The notes beneath the pieces are model-generated. The model was not told the DNA's origin and did no database searches. It saw only the letters and a program-made list of their open reading frames with translations. Of a stretch of 46,546 nucleotides of DNA, positions 17,377 to 26,089 are shown in pieces. The first letter of the stretch is position 1; each line of letters opens with the position of its first letter. The stretch lies in assembly GCA_015492495.1 (NCBI GenBank), contig WGEY01000047.1, positions 1-46,546 of the forward strand, in the 5' to 3' direction. The translations under genes were made by a program, and so were the position numbers. The stretch is from Deltaproteobacteria bacterium (GTDB lineage: Bacteria; Desulfobacterota; GWC2-55-46; DRQE01).

Positions 17377-19098
17377 ATGCAGAGCAGACGCATAGGCGAG
17401 ATCTTTCTCGAAGAGGGGTTGATAGACCGAGGCAAGCTCGAAGAAGCCCTCGAAGAGCAGGACCGCACCGGGCGTGGGTTGGCCCGTACACTTAAAGACC
17501 TCGGCTACATATCCGAATCCGACATGGTAAGGATCCTAGGGGAGCACCTCGGGATGCCCTTTCTGACGCAGCGTGACTACCCGCCTGTCATACCCCCGAT
17601 AAGGCCAGAGCCTTCCAAGAAGTTCCTTAAACAGTACAAGGTTGTTCCCGTAGGCAGGGTCAACGGGACATTGAGGCTGGCCGTGGCCGATCCGGCCGAT
17701 CGCTTTCCGGTGGAGGCGCTCAAGGTGTTTACAGGGCTCGATGTGGAGGCGCTCATAGGTTGTGAGGAGGACATACTTTCCGCCATAGAAGCTTATTACG
17801 GTGAAGGGGGGCTCACCATGGAGAAGATCATGAAGGGGCTTGAGGAAAAAGGGTCTGACGCGGCTGTAACCGCTTCGGAAGAGGATGATGTGGAGCATCT
17901 GAAGGACATGGCCCGTGAGACCCCGGTGATAAACCTGGTGAACCTGCTCATAAACAAGGCCGCTGAAAAGAACGCCAGTGACATACACATAGAGCCGTTC
18001 GAGGACAAGCTGTGCATCCGTTACAGGGTCGATGGTATGCTGCACCATGCGGAGACGCTGCCCAGGCGGCTTTACCCGCCCATCGCATCGAGGATAAAGA
18101 TCATGGCGAGGCTCAACATAGCCGAGCGCAGGCTGCCGCAGGACGGAAGGATAAAGTTCAACACCCGGCGCGGCGACATGGACATACGGGTCTCGTGCGT
18201 GCCCACCCTTCACGGAGAGAGCATCGTGATGAGGCTTCTTGATCCGGACGGGATCATGGACTTCGAATCGCTCGGACTTTCCGCCGCCAACAGGAAGACC
18301 TTCGAGGCGTTCATCAAACAGCCGCACGGCTTGGTCCTGGTCACAGGCCCGACCGGAAGCGGAAAGACCACGACCCTCTACGCGGCGCTGTCGAGGATCA
18401 ATACGAGCGAGAGAAAGGTCATCACCATAGAAGATCCCGTCGAGTACCGGCTCGAGGGGGTAAACCAGATACAGGTGAAGCCGAAGATAGGGCTGGGTTT
18501 TGCAAACGGTCTTCGCTCCATAGTCAGGCAGGACCCGGACGTGATAATGGTCGGGGAGATAAGGGATTCGGAAACAGCCGAGATAGCCGTACATTCGGCG
18601 CTCACCGGCCATCTGATACTGTCGACGCTTCATACGAACGATGCCCTCGGTGCGGTGACGAGGCTTCTGGACATGGGGGTTGAGGGCTACCTCATCTCGT
18701 CCAGCCTGATAGGGGTCATGGCGCAGAGGCTCGTGCGGATGATCTGCCCGTACTGTAAGGAGCCCTGCAGCCTGGACGGTGCGGCGGCAGAAGGCCTCTT
18801 CGAGGAGTTCGGTGCGCGGCATGCGATCGATTCGTTACAGGGCGTTCAGCTGTACAGGGGCAGGGGGTGTGATGAGTGTGATCGTACCGGTTACAGGGGC
18901 AGGACCGGCATATTCGAGCTCACAATGATAAACGACGACCTGAGGCGGTTGATAGTCGAGAAAATGGGGATAGATACTTTACGGCAGAAGGCGGTCGATC
19001 TCGGTATGGTCACCTTGAGAGAGGACGGGCTTGCCAAGGTCTGTCAGGGCATAACCACCCTGGAGGAGGTGGCCAGGGCGACGCTTGTGGAGAGATAG
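17377..19098 (+). CDS. gspE: Type II secretion ATPase GspE
   Basis: GspE is the cytoplasmic hexameric ATPase that drives pseudopilus assembly. From ATG 17377 it has 573 residues. An N-terminal MshEN/N1 domain (RRIGEIFLEEGLI) comes first, then the ATPase core. The core has Walker A GPTGSGKTTT (about 324-333), the Asp box TIEDPVEY, Walker B DPDVIMVGEIRD and the His box TGHLILSTLHTNDA. The zinc tetracysteine CPYC...CDEC (about 456-500) marks GspE/PilB types. GGGA lies seven bases upstream of 17377. An in-frame ATG at 17353 has no ribosome binding site, and 17287 lies upstream of the predicted promoter. It heads the gspEFGHIJKLMCD operon. Confidence 0.95.
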   Translation: MQSRRIGEIFLEEGLIDRGKLEEALEEQDRTGRGLARTLKDLGYISESDMVRILGEHLGMPFLTQRDYPPVIPPIRPEPSKKFLKQYKVVPVGRVNGTLRLAVADPADRFPVEALKVFTGLDVEALIGCEEDILSAIEAYYGEGGLTMEKIMKGLEEKGSDAAVTASEEDDVEHLKDMARETPVINLVNLLINKAAEKNASDIHIEPFEDKLCIRYRVDGMLHHAETLPRRLYPPIASRIKIMARLNIAERRLPQDGRIKFNTRRGDMDIRVSCVPTLHGESIVMRLLDPDGIMDFESLGLSAANRKTFEAFIKQPHGLVLVTGPTGSGKTTTLYAALSRINTSERKVITIEDPVEYRLEGVNQIQVKPKIGLGFANGLRSIVRQDPDVIMVGEIRDSETAEIAVHSALTGHLILSTLHTNDALGAVTRLLDMGVEGYLISSSLIGVMAQRLVRMICPYCKEPCSLDGAAAEGLFEEFGARHAIDSLQGVQLYRGRGCDECDRTGYRGRTGIFELTMINDDLRRLIVEKMGIDTLRQKAVDLGMVTLREDGLAKVCQGITTLEEVARATLVER

Positions 19099-19108
19099 GC
19101 GAAGGCAG

Positions 19109-20341
19109 ATGGCCTTGTACACCTACCATGCCACGGATATGAGCGGAAAGCCCGTGAGGGGCTCGATGGAGGCGCGCGATGAAGGGGCGCTTGTAGCAAG
19201 GCTCCAGGAGATGGGGTACTTCCCCATCAGCGTAGGAAGGGTCGAAGACAGGGGGGTAGGGCTTGCTGGCGGTGCAGGGTCTTACCTTCGCGGCCTCTTG
19301 TTCGGACGGATCCCGGACCGCGATCTGATAAACTTCACCGAGCAGCTGTACGGCCTTGTCGAGGCCGGTCTGCCCATAGACAGGGCCCTTGCCGTGTTGG
19401 CGGACATCGAAGAGAACCAGGCCTTGGAAGGGATCATAAGGAAGCTCCATGGAGGCCTGCGCGACGGGGGCTCCCTGGCCGACTCCATGGCCAAGCACCC
19501 AGGGACCTTTTCGGATACCTACGTGAGCCTGGTTAGGGCCGGTGAGGCAAGCGGCACGCTCGAGGCCGTGCTCATGCGCCTCAGGTCCTATCTGGAAGAG
19601 AGGCGAAGGATCAGGGAAGAGATCGTCTCGGCTCTGATATACCCTGCGATCCTCGTTGCCGTGGGCGGCGGTGCTGTCGCGTTGATGCTCCTTTTCGTCG
19701 TGCCGAGGTTCGCCCTCATCTTCGCTGACATGGGAGGGGCGCTTCCGCTGCCGACGCGCGCATTGCTCTGGCTCAGCCGGTGGTTGCGGGGCTACTGGTG
19801 GGTCGTTCCGGCCTTTGCCGCTACGGCCGGCCTTGTTCTTGCATACGGCCTCAGGACCGACAGCGGCAGGTTGTGGCTGGACAGGCTCAGGCTGAGGGTG
19901 CCGGTTACGGGCATGCTGTACAGCAAGGTCGTTGCAGCGAGGTTTTTCAGGACGCTCGGCATACTGTTGCAGAGCGGCCTGCCCCTGATCGAGGCTCTCC
20001 GGATAGCCAGGGATACCATGGGTAACAGGGCCATGGCCGGTGAAGTGGACTCGGTCATAGAGGGTGTGCGCAGGGGCAGGGGGCTGGCGTCGCCGCTTAA
20101 GGAGAGCGGTCGTTTCCCGCCGCTCTCCGCGCATATGCTCAGTGTGGGGGAGGAGGCCGGAAACCTCGACGAGATGCTCGTAAGGCTCGCCGGGATCTAT
20201 GAGCGGGATGTGGGCACAGCGGTAAAGAGGCTCCTTGCGCTCATGGAGCCGGCGATAATACTCGCCATGGCGGTGCTGGTGGGATTTATCGTCGTCTCCC
20301 TGCTCCTTGCCGTGTTCAGCCTGAATGACATACCGATGTGA
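19109..20341 (+). CDS. gspF: Type II secretion inner-membrane platform protein GspF
   Basis: GspF is the polytopic inner-membrane platform that couples GspE to pseudopilin insertion. It has 410 residues from ATG 19109, giving the standard start MALYTYHATDMSGKP. Two tandem T2SSF domains are visible, each beginning near FTEQLYGLVEAGLPIDRAL (about 75) and FFRTLGILLQSGLPLIEAL (about 280). Hydrophobic segments lie around residues 175-200, 225-250 and 380-405. It begins ten bases after the gspE stop. Confidence 0.94.
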   Translation: MALYTYHATDMSGKPVRGSMEARDEGALVARLQEMGYFPISVGRVEDRGVGLAGGAGSYLRGLLFGRIPDRDLINFTEQLYGLVEAGLPIDRALAVLADIEENQALEGIIRKLHGGLRDGGSLADSMAKHPGTFSDTYVSLVRAGEASGTLEAVLMRLRSYLEERRRIREEIVSALIYPAILVAVGGGAVALMLLFVVPRFALIFADMGGALPLPTRALLWLSRWLRGYWWVVPAFAATAGLVLAYGLRTDSGRLWLDRLRLRVPVTGMLYSKVVAARFFRTLGILLQSGLPLIEALRIARDTMGNRAMAGEVDSVIEGVRRGRGLASPLKESGRFPPLSAHMLSVGEEAGNLDEMLVRLAGIYERDVGTAVKRLLALMEPAIILAMAVLVGFIVVSLLLAVFSLNDIPM

Positions 20342-20348
20342 GGTAGAG

Positions 20349-20834
20349 ATGCTGTCCGTGGCTGATCATTCTATGAAAGGGAACGGCTCTGGGAGCATCG
20401 ATTCCATAAAGAAGATCAAGGAAGACAGTGGCTTTACATTGATAGAGCTGATAGTCGTCCTTATAATCATCGGTCTTGTGGCGGCGCTGGTCACGCCCAG
20501 GTTCTTCGGAAAGGTGGAGCAGTCAAGGCTCAAGGCGGCTCAGGCGCAGATAGAGCTCTTCGGCCTGGCGCTCGACCATTACAGGCTCGATGTCGGTTCG
20601 TATCCGACGAGCTCCCAGGGGCTCGAGGCCCTGAGAAGGCGGCCCGTGGGTGTCGAGAGGTGGTATGGGCCTTACCTAAAGAAGGAGATACCTAGGGACC
20701 CATGGGGGCGCGACTACGTCTACATATCACCGGGCAGGCACGGAGACTACGATATCATTTCCTACGGTGCCGACGGTCTGCCGGGCGGAGAAGGTGAGAA
20801 CCGGGATGTGGTGAGCTGGAAAGGGCTGGAGTAG
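20349..20834 (+). CDS. gspG: Major pseudopilin GspG
   Basis: GspG builds the body of the secretion pseudopilus. From ATG 20349 (GAGG at 20340-20343 upstream) it has 161 residues. The prepilin peptidase site is DSG-FTLIE, with the methylated Phe and Glu5 conserved, after an unusually long leader of about 28 residues. The mature part has the GspG hallmarks YPTSSQGLEAL, IPRDPWGRDYVY and YGADGLPGGEGENRD, the last being the calcium-binding loop. A later in-frame ATG at 20373 would shorten the leader. Confidence 0.95.
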   Translation: MLSVADHSMKGNGSGSIDSIKKIKEDSGFTLIELIVVLIIIGLVAALVTPRFFGKVEQSRLKAAQAQIELFGLALDHYRLDVGSYPTSSQGLEALRRRPVGVERWYGPYLKKEIPRDPWGRDYVYISPGRHGDYDIISYGADGLPGGEGENRDVVSWKGLE

Positions 20835-20843
20835 GGGAGCCTC

Positions 20844-21305
20844 GTGGTGTCCGGTGTGAAGTTACAGGGCTCAGGTTCAAGTGGTTCGGAAAAGGGGTTC
20901 ACCCTCTTCGAGCTTCTCGTGGTCATCGTTATAATCTCCATCTCGCTGGCCATCTGCACCGTTGCCCTGGCACCGGGGTTGGGCGGTGCGGTAAGTAGGA
21001 CCTCCGCAAAGAGGGTCGCCACGACCCTTGCCCGTGCAAGGAACCTTGCCGTAAGCGAGGCACGCCCGTACTACGTGCATCTTTCGGAAGACGGGCTCAG
21101 GATCGTGGCCTACGATGGCACGCTGAAAGAGCGGGTCTCGCTGCCGCGCGGTACGAGCATAGGCCCCGGGGGCGGATCTACCGTCTCGTTCTATCCTCGC
21201 GGCGGCTCCAGCGGCGGCAGTTTCGAGGTCCTGGATACGGAGACCGGCAAGAGGCGCCATTCTATAACCGTTGATCCGGCTACAGGTAGGGTAAGGGTCC
21301 TATGA
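20844..21305 (+). CDS. gspH: Minor pseudopilin GspH
   Basis: This 153-residue minor pseudopilin has the processing site SEKG-FTLFELLVVI with Glu5 retained and a hydrophobic N-terminal helix, then a small beta-rich domain. GspH sits near the tip of the pseudopilus. Start is GTG 20844 (or the adjacent GTG 20847) behind GGGGAG at 20834-20839. It overlaps gspI by four bases (ATGA). The specific GspH assignment rests on its position between gspG and gspI. Confidence 0.88.
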   Translation: MVSGVKLQGSGSSGSEKGFTLFELLVVIVIISISLAICTVALAPGLGGAVSRTSAKRVATTLARARNLAVSEARPYYVHLSEDGLRIVAYDGTLKERVSLPRGTSIGPGGGSTVSFYPRGGSSGGSFEVLDTETGKRRHSITVDPATGRVRVL

Positions 21306-21703
21306 AGCCGTTCCATGGCACAGACAGCGGATTCTCCCTTCTGGAGGTGGTCGTGGCCCTTGCGATCTTCGGTGTGGGCATACTGATCGTTCTGGGCCTC
21401 TTTTCCGGCGGGCTGCGCTCGGCAAGGGTAACCGAGGAGTCAACGAGGGCCGTCATCCATGCCAGGGAAAAGATGGCCGTAGCGCTACTCCGTGCCGAAC
21501 TGTCGGAGGGGACGACAGCCGGTACGACGGATGACGGATTCAAGTGGTCGGTGGAGGTGAGCCGGCCCGACTTTGCCGAAGACTACGGTCCATTCAATGT
21601 GCTCAAGGTCGTTACGAGGGTTACCGACCCCGGTGGGCGCGTGGACGCGGTCCTTGAGACATTCAAGGCCGTCACGGCCGGCCGGAGAGAGGGTAGCCTG
21701 TAA
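21302..21703 (+). CDS. gspI: Minor pseudopilin GspI
   Basis: A 133-residue pseudopilin with a short leader MKPFHGTDSG, then FSLLEVVVALAIF (Glu5 present) and a compact C-terminal domain, as expected of GspI, which nucleates the tip complex with GspJ and GspK. The start overlaps the gspH stop by four bases. Confidence 0.89.
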   Translation: MKPFHGTDSGFSLLEVVVALAIFGVGILIVLGLFSGGLRSARVTEESTRAVIHAREKMAVALLRAELSEGTTAGTTDDGFKWSVEVSRPDFAEDYGPFNVLKVVTRVTDPGGRVDAVLETFKAVTAGRREGSL

Positions 21704-21714
21704 GGAATCATGCC

Positions 21715-22410
21715 ATGCGTTCCCGTTCCATCACCAAGGAGGCGCACCGCCCGGTGTCACGACATGAATCCTTGCACGCAGCACCCTACGAGACCGGTGA
21801 CGAGATGGGAGGGGCGGGCTTCACCCTGATAGAGGTCCTGCTCGCCCTGGCGATAGTTGGAGTGCTGCTCGTTCTGCTGCTTTCCTCAGTCAGATTGTCG
21901 GTAAGGTCATGGGACAAGGGCGGCGGAGTTGCGGACGCATCCGGTGCATCAAGGATGCTTGTCTCACTCTTGTCGAATGATATAGGCTCGGCTTTTCCTT
22001 ATCTCCTGAGGGAAGGGGGCGTCAAAAAGTACCTTTTTTTCGGCGGCGGCAAGGACCTCGGCTTTGTTACGACCGCACGCAGAGGTGGGCCGGGCGTGCC
22101 TTTCGGCGGCCTGAGATGGGTCTACTACTCGGTGAGGGAAGGTGGGCTGACAGTGCGCGAGAAGGCGCTCCCTGCCCCTGATGTAACGGATGACTCGGGC
22201 GGCAGGCTCATGGAGGTGGGGCCGTCTGTAAGGGATGTATCCTTCGAATACCTGGATTCAGGGCGGTGGGAAGACGCCTGGGATGCGACGGCGAAGAAGA
22301 GGCTTCCGCAGGCGGTGAGGGTCGGGTTGCGCTTCAGGGACGACAGGCAGCCGCTTCGGCTCACGGTGCCGCTGGGCATATACACGGGATACCGCGCTGA
22401 TTCGCCATGA
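21715..22410 (+). CDS. gspJ: Minor pseudopilin GspJ
   Basis: The 231-residue product has the pseudopilin helix GAG-FTLIEVLLALAIVGVLL, then a larger beta-rich globular domain ending in RLTVPLGIYTGY, as in GspJ. The leader from ATG 21715 is about 34 residues. An internal ATG at 21805 would give a short conventional leader (MGGAG) and may be the true start. Its stop overlaps the gspK start by four bases. Confidence 0.88.
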   Translation: MRSRSITKEAHRPVSRHESLHAAPYETGDEMGGAGFTLIEVLLALAIVGVLLVLLLSSVRLSVRSWDKGGGVADASGASRMLVSLLSNDIGSAFPYLLREGGVKKYLFFGGGKDLGFVTTARRGGPGVPFGGLRWVYYSVREGGLTVREKALPAPDVTDDSGGRLMEVGPSVRDVSFEYLDSGRWEDAWDATAKKRLPQAVRVGLRFRDDRQPLRLTVPLGIYTGYRADSP

Positions 22411-23372
22411 AGAAGGCAGCTTCCAATGACAGGGGGATGGCGCTTATCATCGTATTGTGGATGACGGCGCTCTTGAGCATGCTCGCAGTCGAGTTCGCCC
22501 ATTCCATGAGGGTCGAGGTCCACGCGGCTAGAAACTTCAAGAACGAGGTCAGGGCTTACTACCGCGCCCTCGGTGCGGTAAACCTGGCGCTGGCGGAGAT
22601 AGGGAACGATTACGACATCGTGTACCTCGACAAAGACGGCGAGGTGGTCCTTGGCAGGAAGAGGGAAGGGGTGATCGAGCCGGTGGAGGTGCAAAGGTCC
22701 GTCTCCTTCGAGGACGGCGGTATGCGGTATGCGATCAGCGATGAAATGGGTAAGCTCAACATAAACATGGCATCGAGGGATGCGATCACCGGGCTGCTCC
22801 GCTTGTGCGGGGTCGAGGCGGAGGTGAGGGATACGATCGCTGATTCCATTCTGGACTGGAGGGATGCAAACCACGAATTTCACCTGAACGGTGCAGAGGA
22901 TGACTATTACCTCGCCCTCAGTAAACCGTACGAGGCAAAGGACGGCCCCCTTGACACAACGGAGGAGCTCCTGCTCGTGAGGGGTATGTCACCTGTCATC
23001 TTCTACGGTCCGCACGGTGTGCCACCGTGGATGGAAGCAGGGCCGGATCCGGTGCATGATCCCGCTGTACAGGGCTGTGACGGCATAGGCCGGTACATCA
23101 CCGTGAATGGTAACGGCAAGCTAAACATCAACACCGCCGACGAAAAGGTCCTCGAGGCCGTCTTCGGAAGGGGCAGGGCGTATGAGATAATGCTCAGGAG
23201 AGAGTCCTTGGGGTTCTTCGAACACCCGGTCTACGGCGGAACGGTGACTTCGAATGTATTTCTGGTCGACGCCAGGGGAGAGGCGGACGGGCTGGAGGTC
23301 GGTGTCAGGGCCGTGGTGGAACGGACACCGGGTACGCAAAGGGTCAGGGTCAGCTATTGGGGTGGAGGATAG
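22407..23372 (+). CDS. gspK: Minor pseudopilin GspK
   Basis: GspK caps the pseudopilus tip. The 321-residue protein begins MKKAASNDRG-MALIIVLWMTALLS, the GspK-type processing site lacking Glu5, as is normal for this subunit. A large domain follows with NINMASRDAI and LNINTADEKVLEAVF, the helix-hairpin-helix-like elements of the family, and the Asp/Glu-rich segment GAEDDYYLAL. It starts with ATGA overlapping gspJ. Confidence 0.93.
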   Translation: MKKAASNDRGMALIIVLWMTALLSMLAVEFAHSMRVEVHAARNFKNEVRAYYRALGAVNLALAEIGNDYDIVYLDKDGEVVLGRKREGVIEPVEVQRSVSFEDGGMRYAISDEMGKLNINMASRDAITGLLRLCGVEAEVRDTIADSILDWRDANHEFHLNGAEDDYYLALSKPYEAKDGPLDTTEELLLVRGMSPVIFYGPHGVPPWMEAGPDPVHDPAVQGCDGIGRYITVNGNGKLNINTADEKVLEAVFGRGRAYEIMLRRESLGFFEHPVYGGTVTSNVFLVDARGEADGLEVGVRAVVERTPGTQRVRVSYWGGG

Positions 23373-23401
23373 CATGCGCCCGAGCCGGAGGGGGCTTGCG
23401 T

Positions 23402-24775
23402 GTGGTGAGGTCCATTGGAATCGAGGTCAGGAGAGATAGCTGGGTGGTTACGGTCCTTGAGGCGGGCCGTTCGGGTGTAAGGGTCGAGAGTAGCCGCTCG
23501 ATCGCTGGCCCAGTTGCAGATAGGATCGACGAGCTCGGGGAACTCCTGTCCCAAGGCGGGCTCAAGGGGTGCCGTATCGGGGTCGGGTTACCCAGGGACC
23601 GGTACATCTCCAGGGTGCTTCGCGTGCCGGCCCCTGATCATAAGGCGATAGAAGGGGTGGTGCGGTTCGAGCTGGAACGCCACATCCCTTTTCGGATGGA
23701 CGAGGTGTGTTACGGCTTCCAGGTCCTCGGCAGTGACAGGGGCCTGTTCAACGTCCTGGTTACGGTCGTCGGGAAGGAGTCGCTGGACGATTTGCTGGAG
23801 CCGTTCAAGGGGTTGAACGCTCGTGCCCTTCATGTCGGAACCACCGCTACCTCCCTCTTCAACGCGCTCTACCAGTGGGATGCTCTTCCGCAAGGCGAAA
23901 GGTTCTTCCTTGTTTATGTGCGCGAGGAGGTTGTCACCATAGATTCCTTCGCTGGTTGCGTGCCAGTTGATTCGCGCGAGGTCACCAGATGCGGGGAAGA
24001 CCGGAAGGTGTGGATGGAAGGGCTTCGAAGGGAGCTCAAGTTGGCTGCACGCGTCATGCAGGAAACAACGGGGGGCGGAAGGCCGCAGGATTTGCTGGTT
24101 GTAAGCGAGGTCCCGCTGGGGGATGACTTCTTCTCCGCGCTCGGCGGCCTTACTGGGCTGCCTGTCAGGCACGTGAGGCCTTCGGAGTTCGGGCTCGGGG
24201 CCAATGCCCTTGCATCCGCCGGCACGGCCCTCGGTGCGCTTGGAAGGGGACGGCTTTCCACGAACCTTCCGCTGCCTGGCGGGGCTACGCTGCGCAGGCC
24301 GGCTGCCGGGCGGACAGCGCTCCTTGCCTGCATTACGGTGCTGCTCTGGGCGTTGGTAGGGGTCTCCTACCTTGCATCCGACCTTCTGACCCTCAGGAGG
24401 TTGGATGCAGCGGTCGAGTCGCTGAGGGATGATACGGCGAGGCTTCGCGGACTTTCCGAAAGCTTGAGGGAGCTGGACAGGCGCATCAAGGTGCTCGAAG
24501 CATCTGACGGCGTGGCCGCCCCGGGTCCGCTCGATGTGCTGAAGGAGCTGACCCGGCTGCTGCCCGACGGCACGTGGCTCACCGGCTTTGAATACAGAGA
24601 CGGCGTGGTCTATATCGACGGCCGTTCGGACCGGGCCTCTTCGCTCATACTCTTGATGGAACGAGCCGGACTGATCGAGGACGTGGAATTCCTCGGCAAG
24701 ATCACCAAGGGACGCGACGGCAAGGAGCGGTTCAGCATAAAGGCCAGGGTCAAAGGGTATGTCGGTAAAATATGA
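23402..24775 (+). CDS. gspL: Type II secretion assembly protein GspL
   Basis: GspL is a bitopic inner-membrane protein that recruits GspE and contacts GspM. GTG 23402 (or 23405) follows GGAGGGGG at 23386-23393 and gives about 457 residues; a further upstream frame overlaps gspK and is disfavoured. The cytoplasmic half is an actin/PilM-like fold (IGIEVRRDSW, GLPRDRY). One membrane helix lies near residues 305-325, followed by a coiled segment and a small PilN-like periplasmic domain. The coding end overlaps gspM by 17 bases. Confidence 0.88.
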   Translation: MVRSIGIEVRRDSWVVTVLEAGRSGVRVESSRSIAGPVADRIDELGELLSQGGLKGCRIGVGLPRDRYISRVLRVPAPDHKAIEGVVRFELERHIPFRMDEVCYGFQVLGSDRGLFNVLVTVVGKESLDDLLEPFKGLNARALHVGTTATSLFNALYQWDALPQGERFFLVYVREEVVTIDSFAGCVPVDSREVTRCGEDRKVWMEGLRRELKLAARVMQETTGGGRPQDLLVVSEVPLGDDFFSALGGLTGLPVRHVRPSEFGLGANALASAGTALGALGRGRLSTNLPLPGGATLRRPAAGRTALLACITVLLWALVGVSYLASDLLTLRRLDAAVESLRDDTARLRGLSESLRELDRRIKVLEASDGVAAPGPLDVLKELTRLLPDGTWLTGFEYRDGVVYIDGRSDRASSLILLMERAGLIEDVEFLGKITKGRDGKERFSIKARVKGYVGKI

Positions 24776-25361
24776 TACATGGAAAAACACCGTTTCGTCT
24801 CTTTCCCAGTCGCTTCAGAGGCTCGGGCAGCACGGCAGGTTCACGCTGCCGGGGGTGTTGATCGCCGCCGGGCTGCTCATCTTGCTGTTATTTAGGATCG
24901 GCTACGGCTACCACGCGGCTTTACGGAATGACATTGAGGCGAAAAGAGGGCTCTACGAGGCATCTGCGGCGATGCTCGCGGATGCCGGGCGGATAGAGGA
25001 TCGCCTGAAACGTGCGCGGGGCAGGATCGAGGATCTGGAGAAGGGTCTCCTGCCCGGCACAAAGCCCCCGGTGGGGGCCGCGAGGCTGCAGGAGGAGGTC
25101 AAATCCCTGGCGGACAGGAGCGGTGTAACCATATCCTCCTCAAGGGTGCTTTCGACGAGAAAAGAGGGCATATACACGAAGGTCCCTGTGGAGTTCAGGT
25201 TCAGGGGCGGGCTTCCCGGGGTGTTGAAGCTCCTTTACGGCATACGTTCTTCGCCTATCCTCATGGGGGTGGGTACCCTAAGGATAAAGGCCCTGGGTGA
25301 TAAGAATCCGCAAAAGCTCGATGTTGTCATGCTGGTTGAAGGCGTGATGAAGAGTGGGTGA
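24759..25361 (+). CDS. gspM: Type II secretion protein GspM (PilO-like)
   Basis: A 200-residue bitopic protein: a short cytoplasmic N-terminus, one membrane helix (LPGVLIAAGLLILLLF, about 29-45), a coiled-coil stretch with EAKRGLYEA and EDRLKRARGRIEDLEK, then a ferredoxin-like periplasmic domain. This layout and its position after gspL identify GspM. It overlaps both neighbours, which suggests coupled production of the L-M-C inner-membrane subcomplex. Confidence 0.82.
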   Translation: MSVKYDTWKNTVSSLSQSLQRLGQHGRFTLPGVLIAAGLLILLLFRIGYGYHAALRNDIEAKRGLYEASAAMLADAGRIEDRLKRARGRIEDLEKGLLPGTKPPVGAARLQEEVKSLADRSGVTISSSRVLSTRKEGIYTKVPVEFRFRGGLPGVLKLLYGIRSSPILMGVGTLRIKALGDKNPQKLDVVMLVEGVMKSG

Positions 25362-25369
25362 GAGGGGAT

Positions 25370-26035
25370 ATGGCGGAAAGCGGCGGGACGGGAAGGTACC
25401 TCCGTATGCGGTGGGAGCAAAGGCGGCTGCGATCTATCCTTGAGGCCGGGGAGAAGATCCTTTCGCCGGCCCTTGCGGCGTTGGCCGCCGTCGCCTGTGG
25501 GTGGCTCTTGATTATATGGTGGCCGTCTTCGCAGCCGCCACCCCGCGGGGAAGCCAGGCCGCCGGAGGCGGCGGTTTACGCCGCAAGGCCTCTGCCCCCG
25601 CTTTCCTCCTACAAGGTGATCGTCGAAAGGGATATCTTCTCGCCCGTGCGTCGCGGCCGCGAGCGGTCATTTGACGGCACGGTAAGGCCGGTCCCCTCTG
25701 TGATACGGCCCCCTTCGGGGCTCGATCTCGTTGGAACCGTATTGCTGGGGACAAAGAGGGTTGCGATAATGCGCGCCGGCGGCCCTGGAGGCAGGCCGGG
25801 CGAGTACGTGGTCGGGGACACGGTCGCCGGATACACGGTACGGGACATACAAAGGGACAGGGTCGTGCTTGAAAGAGGGGGCAGGAGCTTCGAGGTGACA
25901 ATGAGGATGGATTCCGCGTTGCGACCGGCATCGGCCGGTCGCCCGGGACAGGCGGGGTACGGCAATAAACCGCCAGCTTCTTCACCGGCAAAAGACACTT
26001 CGGTATATCACGGACACGCAGGACGGCTCCGATAG
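25370..26035 (+). CDS. gspC: Type II secretion protein GspC, without PDZ domain
   Basis: GspC links the inner-membrane platform to the secretin. This copy has about 221 residues. One membrane helix (LAALAAVACGWLLIIW) is followed by a Pro-rich linker and the homology region (YKVIVERDIFSPVRR, GLDLVGTVLLGTKRVAIM, YVVGDTVAGYTVRDIQRDRV). It ends in a Ser/Pro/Ala-rich tail with no PDZ domain, unlike the Klebsiella and Erwinia proteins, which carry a PDZ or coiled-coil end. ATG 25370 follows AGAGGGG; GTG 25358, overlapping the gspM stop, is the alternative. Its location between gspM and gspD, not at the operon head, is common outside gammaproteobacteria. Confidence 0.85.
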   Translation: MAESGGTGRYLRMRWEQRRLRSILEAGEKILSPALAALAAVACGWLLIIWWPSSQPPPRGEARPPEAAVYAARPLPPLSSYKVIVERDIFSPVRRGRERSFDGTVRPVPSVIRPPSGLDLVGTVLLGTKRVAIMRAGGPGGRPGEYVVGDTVAGYTVRDIQRDRVVLERGGRSFEVTMRMDSALRPASAGRPGQAGYGNKPPASSPAKDTSVYHGHAGRLR

Positions 26036-26089
26036 GCCCTCTTCGGGTGTATGTGCAGCCGGACGTAACGTACAGGGAAAGCGCCGGAT

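Noticed and set aside
17536-18822. 428-codon open frame antisense to gspE
   Set aside because: It mirrors a well-supported gene on the other strand, has no domain signature, and is expected in GC-rich coding sequence. Similar long antisense frames at 23588-24790, 42143-43294 and 19010-20134 were dropped for the same reason.
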